The translations under genes were made by a program, and so were the position numbers. A DNA stretch of 64,000 nucleotides, from contig JAPDPX010000010.1 in the NCBI GenBank assembly GCA_034506255.1, forward strand, positions 124,001 through 188,000, given 5' to 3'. Positions 59,301 to 64,000 of this stretch are shown here, in pieces; within the stretch, counting starts at the first letter, position 1; the number at the start of each line of letters is the position of its first letter. The DNA is from a candidate division KSB1 bacterium. GTDB taxonomy: Bacteria; Zhuqueibacterota; Zhuqueibacteria; Zhuqueibacterales; Zhuqueibacteraceae. The notes beneath the pieces are model-generated. The model did no database searches. It was not told where the DNA came from and saw nothing but the letters and a program-made list of their open reading frames with translations.

Positions 59301-59860
59301 CTTATTTGGTGACGGACAAAACCGCAGCGCCCGGCGTGACTGAATTGCGGCAGTGGCTGCGGCAGAGCCTGCCGGACTACATGCTGCCCGCTGCTTTCGT
59401 CTTTTTGGAAAGTTTTCCGCTCACGCCCAACGGCAAGGTCAACCGCCGGGCGCTGCCGCGGCCGGAGCTGTCAGACCGCGGGCGGGAAACCGAATACGTT
59501 GCGCCGCGCGATGCCCGCGAGGAGAAGATTGCCGCGCTCTGGCGCGAGCTGCTGGCGCACGAACGCATTGGCGTGTTCGACAACTTTTTTCATCTCGGCG
59601 GGCATTCGCTGCTGGCCACCCAGCTCGTCACGCGACTGCGGCAGGTCTTTGGCGTGCCGGTGCCGCTGCGCCGTGTTTTCGAAGACCCGACCATCGCGGG
59701 CCTGGCGGCGTACCTTGCCCAACATGACAATGGCAATGCCGTCCCACCAGCGGAGCAGATTCAACCGATCCCGCGTTCCATGGTGCCGGATGTCGACAAA
59801 CTGTCCGACGAAGAAGTGGAAGCTTTGCTGCAACAGATGATGGCCGAACCCACGCCATGA
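56390..59860 (+). CDS. NRPS8: single-module NRPS, docking-C-A-PCP (glycine predicted)
   Basis: A 1156-residue NRPS module. The ATG at 56390 opens a TubC-type N-terminal docking domain of about 55 residues (MTTIEFLSHLRTRNIQLSVE...), which fixes the start although the ribosome site is weak. C domain: from about 75, with HHIISDAWS (second His 208, Asp212); the Gly usually found after the Asp is Ala, a mild change. A domain: from about 529, with YTSGSTGKPKG near 682, YGPTETTIW, and NGKVNRRAL near 1014. The code read against GrsA is D-I-L-Q-L-G-L-I-W-K, a published glycine code. PCP: Ser1073 (GGHSLLATQ). The tail ends LSDEEVEALLQQMM. It should add a second glycine after PKS7. Neither an epimerase nor an N-methyltransferase domain is present. 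Confidence 0.95.
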   Translation: MTTIEFLSHLRTRNIQLSVEGDKLRLNAPRGALTEELRAELTRRKAEILAFLQQAAELRPAGQPPLVPISRAGDLPLSFAQQRLWVLDQLDPESPAYNLPLALRLTGALDKTALQHSLDEIFRRHEGLRTTFAGGNVQPRQIIAPPAPVPITEIDLQALRRAEQEKQVVALAEAEALKPFKLSAGPLLRVTLLRLSEREHVLILVMHHIISDAWSLGVLFRELVTLYEAFASGRPSPLPELRIQYADFAHWQRQWLQGEVLETQAAFWRKQLAGVPVLELPGDFPRPAVQTFNGRRRPFELPHSLTEGLSVLCLEENVTLFMVLLAAFQTLLHRYTGQTDLAVGAPIANRSRVEIEPLIGFFVNTLVYRSDLSGDPTFRELVRRVKEVALNAYSHQDVPFERLVEMLQPERDLSHSPLFQVMFIFQNTPVPATSLAGLQVSPVDFQAGTAKFDLTLTLFDGQERLRGSLEYNSDLFKAETIERMLHHFLTLLRSLAGDPDQRLSELPLLTASERRKLLVEWNATGRAYSRDRCVHELFEAQAATAPDRTAAVFGQQAISYGELNRRANQLAHHLRALGVGPETLVAVCLERSLEMLIALLAVHKAGGAYVPLDPAFPADRLAYMLEDSQAAVLLTQQSLLETLPHQQAAVLCLEAQARAIAGRPADNPGRLATPQNLAYVIYTSGSTGKPKGVQVQQGAVVNFLESMREAPGMHAGDVLLAVTTLSFDIAGLELFLPLLVGGRVVIASRETASDGTALLQLLTESRATIMQATPATWRMLLAAGWQGSPNLKILCGGEAMPAELAQALLPRCAELWNLYGPTETTIWSTLQKVEHVTGGFIAIGRPIANTQIYILDAAYNPTPVGIAGELYIGGEGLARGYLNRPALTAEKFVPHPLATQLGERLYRTGDLARYLPDGTIEFIGRIDHQVKIRGFRIELGEIESVLTRHPQIKQAVVIAREDVPGDKRLVAYLVTDKTAAPGVTELRQWLRQSLPDYMLPAAFVFLESFPLTPNGKVNRRALPRPELSDRGRETEYVAPRDAREEKIAALWRELLAHERIGVFDNFFHLGGHSLLATQLVTRLRQVFGVPVPLRRVFEDPTIAGLAAYLAQHDNGNAVPPAEQIQPIPRSMVPDVDKLSDEEVEALLQQMMAEPTP

Positions 59861-59877
59861 GTCGTTGCTGAGAACAA

Positions 59878-60111
59878 AAGTGTTCCACAACGGCTTGGCC
59901 GTTGCATTGAAGGTTTCTGGACTGCCACAGGAGCTGAAGATTCGGCAACCTCCTCCCAGCCGAGGCTGGAACATCCTCGAACAGACACTAACACAAGTGT
60001 TCCGCAACGGCTTGGCCGTTGCATTGCAGATTGCAAAGTTTTCGCGGCGCTCGAAGTTTTTGCCACCTCGACTCGGTCAGGGTCGGAACATTTTCGAACA
60101 GACACAAAAAA
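59878..60111. repeat. Two tandem 117-bp repeats with hairpins after NRPS8
   Basis: Copy 1 (59878-59994) and copy 2 (59995-60111) share AAGTGTTCC, then CAACGGC-TTG-GCCGTTG, GCATTG and a distal GGAACAT...TCGAACAGACAC block, with a diverged middle. The perfect hairpins are at 59888-59904 and 60005-60021. They lie 28 bp after the NRPS8 stop. Without T-runs they are not classic terminators on the + strand. Confidence 0.75.
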
Positions 60112-60132
60112 GCCACGGCCGGAGCCGTGGCT
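60106..60132 (-). terminator. Rho-independent terminator of the hydrolase gene
   Basis: On the - strand a perfect 9-bp stem AGCCACGGC / GCCGTGGCT with a 4-nt loop (60111-60132) is followed directly by a run of T (A-run 60106-60111 on the + strand). It lies 38 bp beyond the hydrolase stop codon, the right place and orientation to end that transcript. Confidence 0.85.
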
Positions 60133-60169
60133 GAGCGTCGCGTAGAAAGCAAGGGGGATCAACGGCATA

Positions 60170-61399
60170 TCATTTCACCAGTTGCATTGCTTTCTGCAGT
60201 AATCCCTGCGCGGTTTCCAGGCGGTACCAGTACAAACCGCTGGCCAGACCAGCCGCCTCGAACTCCACGCTGTGGGTGCCGGCGGCCACCGCGCCATCGA
60301 CCAGGGTGGCGACGAGCTTGCCGAGATTGTCGTAGACTTTCAGCGTGACGAACTGCTCGGACGGAACCGCAAAGCGGATGGTCGTGGCGGGATTGAACGG
60401 GTTGGGATGGTTTTGTGCGAGCCAGAACGAGGCGGGCAGTGTCCCGGCCTCCTGCGCAACGCCGGTAGAAATCTTTCCGCCCACCATCATGTAGCGCCAG
60501 ACTTCAGCATAAGCGGGTTCGTTGTTGACCTTGGGCGTCTTGCTGTCAACGGCCACGCTTTGATGCGCGTCGCTGACTTTCAGGCGGGTGACCAGCGTGT
60601 GCGACCCTTGAAACGGCGCCGGCGTGTTGTCCACGGTGACGAGCGTGCCGAAGGCAAACATGCCCCAAATATTCCAGACTTGTTGCCGGCCGAAGAGATT
60701 GTCTTCCGCATGCGTGAAGCCGTAGTAGCCCGCGGCGGGGGTGGCATTGTTGGCGCTGATCCACGGCGCCAGTCCGGTGGTCGCGCTGCCATCCTCCCCA
60801 CCGGCTAAAAACAGCGCGCGTTCCAGGCGGTGATAGTGGGCAATCACGCCGGTGTGGCCGGCACCCTGGGAATGTCCGCCGACGATCATCTTTTCCCAAA
60901 CCAGACTGTCGCCGCCTCTAAAATACTGCCCCCAACCCTCCTGCGGAAAGTTCTTGTCGAGGTAAAGCAACAGCTTGATCAGACGGTTTTCGATGGAATT
61001 CGGCCGGTTGACGTCCACGCGCGGCGTGCGGTCCGTGCCATCAATGATTTCCAGGCGGCAGGCCTCATAGCAATTCGCATCGTTGGTGTTGTCGCACAGG
61101 TCAAAGTTCACCGTCCAGGAGTTGGGGTAGTTCAGGCTGATGGCGTGCAGGCCCGCCTCGGCCGCCACGCGGGTGATGAGTTGGTAATCGCCCGCGTTGA
61201 GATGCGAACCCGGCAGGAAGACGAACAAAAGGTTGCGCGGCGTGACCGCCGGATCGAAACAAACGATGTGATTGCTGTTCCATTTGTCGATTTGATTGTC
61301 CGTGGCACGCGGTGCGATTTCACGCTCCTGCACGCCGGCCATGGCCGGTGCCAGGGTGAAGCACCCAAACGCCATGCTGAGAAGAATACCTTTCCACAT
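60170..61399 (-). CDS. Secreted alpha/beta hydrolase (BPSS1187-like) with C-terminal sorting-type domain
   Basis: A 409-residue protein. The ATG at 61399 follows an AGGAG eight bases upstream and opens a signal peptide, MWKGILLSMAFGCFTLAPAMA, cut after about residue 21; an upstream in-frame extension has no such logic. The catalytic part (about 30-320) has FVFLPGSHLNAGDY (oxyanion strand), NSIENRL, and the nucleophile elbow GGHSQGAGH with Ser177. This pattern fits the BPSS1187-type family of uncharacterised alpha/beta hydrolases. Four Cys lie in the 95-120 region. The last ~85 residues (LAQNHPNPFNPATTIRF... to LLQKAMQLVK) form the Ig-like C-terminal domain used as a type IX secretion or surface-sorting signal in FCB-group bacteria. 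It lies opposite to the NRPS genes it separates. A role in processing the product outside the cell is possible but unsupported. Confidence 0.85.
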   Translation of the reverse strand: MWKGILLSMAFGCFTLAPAMAGVQEREIAPRATDNQIDKWNSNHIVCFDPAVTPRNLLFVFLPGSHLNAGDYQLITRVAAEAGLHAISLNYPNSWTVNFDLCDNTNDANCYEACRLEIIDGTDRTPRVDVNRPNSIENRLIKLLLYLDKNFPQEGWGQYFRGGDSLVWEKMIVGGHSQGAGHTGVIAHYHRLERALFLAGGEDGSATTGLAPWISANNATPAAGYYGFTHAEDNLFGRQQVWNIWGMFAFGTLVTVDNTPAPFQGSHTLVTRLKVSDAHQSVAVDSKTPKVNNEPAYAEVWRYMMVGGKISTGVAQEAGTLPASFWLAQNHPNPFNPATTIRFAVPSEQFVTLKVYDNLGKLVATLVDGAVAAGTHSVEFEAAGLASGLYWYRLETAQGLLQKAMQLVK

Positions 61400-62320
61400 G
61401 AAGAATGCTCCTGAAATTGAAAATGTACCTGTCGGGTGTACTGTTTTGCTGGCCCGCTCCGGCAAAACAGGATGCCCCCCCTTGTCACTGCCGGGTGATG
61501 GCAAGCTCACGCGTTCTTTCAGCGGGGATGTCTGCCCAGGCAGTCGGGAGGAAGAGCTCCGACACTTTGCACGTTTAACCGGGCAGTCTCGCGGCTTGCG
61601 CGGCTGCACCGGCGTCGCCAGGCGACAACAGGAAGACATGCAAAGGCAAGGCCAGCACGCGGACTCGCGCACCGGCGCCTGTCGTTGCGTGAGTGCATGG
61701 CATAACAAACCGGCAAATTTCGAACCGCGTGCGTCACACCCTGCAGCGTTGCCGCTTGGGCGGGCGGAATGATCTCTCCCGGAGAGAAAATAGCTGCAAA
61801 GTCGGGCTTCCGCGTTTCATTCCTGTAAGCGCAATTTCAGGATTGCAGAGCATTTTTCCCCTTCGCCGCAACGGGCCGGCTCGCGGGTTCCGGCGTTGGC
61901 CGCGGCTTCCCGTGCCCGCAGAGCGGCGGCTTGGTGGGTACAAATTGTTTGATTGCTTCGGTTTTTGAGAGTCGCGCCTCGTTCGGTCGATCACTCTGTG
62001 TTGATTCAACCTTCGGGCTGCCGACAAAGTCTCCCTGACGCAGATTACCACGAAAATGACGCCGCGCAGGCCTTCAGCCTGCCGGCAGACAAGAGGTTTT
62101 GCGCGACGTTTTCCTTCTGATGGGGGCCGCGCACGGCATGGCAAATTAACACAAAAAACGATTGCGATCGCGAAAATTCCCCGGCGTTGCCACCCTGCCC
62201 GGTGGTCGGGCTGAAGAGCAGCGTCACGGAGAACCCCGTGAAGAGCCAAAACCCGATAATGTGCCTGCCCGTGAAATGGGCGGGAGTCGCTTCTTCCCAA
62301 GTGCTTGATGGAGCTGTTCA
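61400..62320. other. Intergenic region between divergent hydrolase and NRPS9
   Basis: No gene is supported in these 921 bp. The region must hold the promoters of both the hydrolase (-) and NRPS9 (+), but I see no clear -10/-35 pair. Bases 62040-62155 carry a copy of the dispersed repeat. A GGAG seven bases before 62321 serves NRPS9. Confidence 0.55.
62040..62155. repeat. Dispersed ~100-bp intergenic repeat, + orientation
   Basis: Ordered blocks ATTACCACGAAAATG, GCGCAGGCCTTCAGCCTGC, CGGCAGACAAGAGG, GCGACGTTTTC, TCTGATGGG and CACGGCATGGCAAATTA match the copies at 21171-21315 and 5082-5192 (reversed). The part 62065-62110 also matches 13650-13690. Confidence 0.65.
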
Positions 62321-64000
62321 ATGAGTTTTGACCCGCAACGGGCCACTGACCTTTCTGTCGAAGCCAAGCGGGCTTTGCTCGCGCAATTGCTGAAACAAAA
62401 AGGGGCCACACCTTCGTCCTGTTTTCCCCTGTCCTTCGCACAACAACGGCTGTGGTACCTTGATCAGCTCGAGCCCGGCAGTGCGGCCTATCATCTGCCC
62501 CTGGCCGTTCGCTTGAAGGGGCCGTTGAATGTGGCCGCGCTCGAAGAGGCCTGTGTACAAATCCTTGCGCGTCACGAAAGCCTGCGCACGACCTTTGAAC
62601 TCGTGGAGGGCGAGCCCAGGCAGCGCATTGCGCCGCCCGCTCCCTTCAAGCTCGAAATGGAGTCCTTGCAGTCAGTCGCCCCCGAAGCACGGGACGCAGA
62701 AGTGCGGCGGCGTGTGCGGGAGCAGGCACTCAAGCCCTTCAACCTCGCCACCGGGCCGCTGTGGCGCATCAAGCTCTACCGTTTGGCGGCGGACGAGCAT
62801 GTGGTGTTCGTGTGCATGCATCACATCATTTCCGACGGCTGGTCACGCAATGTCTTCGTCAATGAAATGGCGGCATTGTATCGTGCCTTCAGCTCCGGCA
62901 GCACGGCGGCCCTGCCCGAGCTGCCCATCCAATACGTCGATTTCGCGCAATGGCAGCGCAACTGGCTGCAGGGTGAGGTGCTGGACAGGCAGCTTGCCTA
63001 CTGGAAAAAACAGCTCGCCGGACTGGGCACGCTGCAGCTTCCCCTCGACCGGCCGCGGCCGCCGGTGCAAACCTATCGCGGCGCCCGCATGCCTTTTCAC
63101 CTCACGCCGGACCTCACGCAAAAGCTGCAGGCCCTTTCCCAGCGTGAAGCCGTCACTCTGTTCATGACGCTGCTGGCCGCCTTTCAAACCTTGCTGCACC
63201 GCCATGCGCGGCAAACCGACATTGCCGTGGGCACGCCCATCGCCAATCGCACCCGCCGGGAAACCGAGGGGCTGATCGGCTTTTTTGCCAACACCCTGGT
63301 CATGCGCACCGATTTTTCCGGTGATCCCACTTTTCGTGAGCTGCTGCAGCGCGTGCGCGAAACTGCACTCGGCGCCTATGCCCATCAAGATCTGCCCTTC
63401 GAGCGCCTGGTGGAAGAGCTGCAGCCCGAGCGCGACTTGAGCCGCAGCCCGCTGTTTCAGGTGATGTTCATTCTGCAGAACACACCCAAACCGCCGGCCG
63501 AAGATCAGTTGGGCCTGGCCGTGAGTGTGCTGGAAAGTGAAGGCGGCACGGCGATGTTCGACATGACGCTCTCGCTCACCGAAGCGGAAAACGGCGGCCT
63601 CACCGGCTTTCTCGAATACAACACCGATTTGTTTGAACCTGCCACCATCACACGCTGGCTGGCGCGCTGGCAAACGCTGCTGGCCGGCATCGTCACTGAT
63701 CCCAACCAGCGTGTGTCACGCCTGCCCGTGCTGCCTGCGGCGGAGCGCGAACAATTGCTGGTCGCCTGGAACGCGACCGACTCCCCCTATCCCGAGGTGT
63801 GTTTGCACGAGCTGCTGGCTGCACAAGCCGCCGCCACTCCCGCGGCCGTCGCGGCCGTGTTCGAACAGCAGGAACTGACCTATGCTGAACTCAACGCCCG
63901 CGCCAATCAACTGGCGCATCATCTCCGCGGCCTCGGCCTGCAGCCGGAAGAACTGGTCGGCATCTGCGTGGAGCGCTCACTCGACATGCTCGTCGCTCTG
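62321..64000 (+). CDS. NRPS9: NRPS, partial: C-A...
   Basis: The gene runs off the right edge; 560 residues are visible. The ATG at 62321 has a GGAG seven bases upstream and is followed by a short helical leader (LSVEAKRALLAQLLKQKG) common before C domains. The C domain starts near 37 (LSFAQQRLWYLDQL) and carries the active-site motif HHIISDGWS (His167-His168, Asp172), intact for peptide-bond formation. The A domain begins near 490 (CLHELLAAQAA, LTYAELNARANQLA); the window ends before the specificity residues, so the substrate cannot be read. There is no TubC-type docking domain as in NRPS8, so it may accept the chain from NRPS8 by another contact. Termination domains are probably further downstream. 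Confidence 0.93.
   Translation, partial: MSFDPQRATDLSVEAKRALLAQLLKQKGATPSSCFPLSFAQQRLWYLDQLEPGSAAYHLPLAVRLKGPLNVAALEEACVQILARHESLRTTFELVEGEPRQRIAPPAPFKLEMESLQSVAPEARDAEVRRRVREQALKPFNLATGPLWRIKLYRLAADEHVVFVCMHHIISDGWSRNVFVNEMAALYRAFSSGSTAALPELPIQYVDFAQWQRNWLQGEVLDRQLAYWKKQLAGLGTLQLPLDRPRPPVQTYRGARMPFHLTPDLTQKLQALSQREAVTLFMTLLAAFQTLLHRHARQTDIAVGTPIANRTRRETEGLIGFFANTLVMRTDFSGDPTFRELLQRVRETALGAYAHQDLPFERLVEELQPERDLSRSPLFQVMFILQNTPKPPAEDQLGLAVSVLESEGGTAMFDMTLSLTEAENGGLTGFLEYNTDLFEPATITRWLARWQTLLAGIVTDPNQRVSRLPVLPAAEREQLLVAWNATDSPYPEVCLHELLAAQAAATPAAVAAVFEQQELTYAELNARANQLAHHLRGLGLQPEELVGICVERSLDMLVAL

Noticed and set aside
59700..59860. Thioesterase at the end of NRPS8
   Set aside because: After the PCP only a short polar tail remains; no GxSxG is present.
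59878..60111. Possible CRISPR array from repeated blocks
   Set aside because: Only two units, with long partly conserved spacing and no regular unique spacers.
61400..61708. 103-residue N-terminal extension of the hydrolase
   Set aside because: The start at 61399 has AGGAG upstream and opens directly into a signal peptide; the extension would bury it.

Overview
The window is almost entirely one modular type I polyketide synthase / non-ribosomal peptide synthetase (PKS-NRPS) gene cluster on the + strand. It is cut at both ends: it opens inside a ketosynthase and closes inside an NRPS adenylation domain. The DNA is GC-rich. The only gene that is not an assembly-line gene, a secreted alpha/beta hydrolase on the - strand, ends in a C-terminal sorting-type domain (QNHPNPFNPATTI...). 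That domain is typical of FCB-group bacteria such as Calditrichota, KSB1, Ignavibacteria and Zixibacteria. Together with the repeat-rich intergenic DNA this suggests an uncultured high-GC FCB-group bacterium. That assignment is inference.

Layout (KS ketosynthase, AT acyltransferase, DH dehydratase, cMT C-methyltransferase, ER enoylreductase, KR ketoreductase, ACP/PCP carrier, ST sulfotransferase, C condensation, A adenylation): PKS1 2-4051 ...KS-AT-cMT-ACP; PKS2 5628-13502 KS-AT-DH-cMT-ER-KR-ACP; PKS3 13829-20779 KS-AT-DH-cMT-KR-ACP; PKS4 21924-28628 KS-AT-DH-ER-KR-ACP; PKS5 28773-42179 two KS-AT-DH-ER-KR-ACP modules; PKS6 42208-47013 KS-AT-KR-ACP; PKS7 47128-55977 KS-AT-KR-ACP-ST-C-A-PCP; NRPS8 56390-59860 docking-C-A-PCP; hydrolase 60170-61399 (-); NRPS9 62321 onwards C-A... 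. PKS4 to PKS7 are tightly spaced (144, 28 and 114 bp gaps) and look like one operon. PKS1, PKS2, PKS3 and PKS4 are separated by 0.3-1.6 kb of repeat-rich DNA.

Read colinearly, and assuming every AT loads malonyl-CoA, the line takes an acyl chain from upstream and adds one alpha-methyl-beta-keto unit and one fully reduced alpha-methyl unit. It then adds an alpha-methyl unit expected to be olefinic if the PKS3 KR works, three fully reduced acetate units, and two beta-hydroxy units. The last hydroxyl is presented to an in-line PAPS-type sulfotransferase domain before two glycine-type NRPS modules. The predicted intermediate is a C-methylated 3,5-dihydroxy fatty acyl chain, probably O-sulfated or sulfate-activated at C3, joined to Gly-Gly and further residues. 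No thioesterase lies in the window.

The most unusual points are: the sulfotransferase domain between a PKS ACP and an NRPS C domain; heptameric DNA repeats (consensus NGGGGCA) inside coding interdomain linkers at five places; a 1,048-bp apparently identical stretch covering the AT domains of PKS5 module 2 and PKS6; altered KR catalytic residues in PKS2 and PKS3; and families of hairpin and dispersed repeats between the genes.
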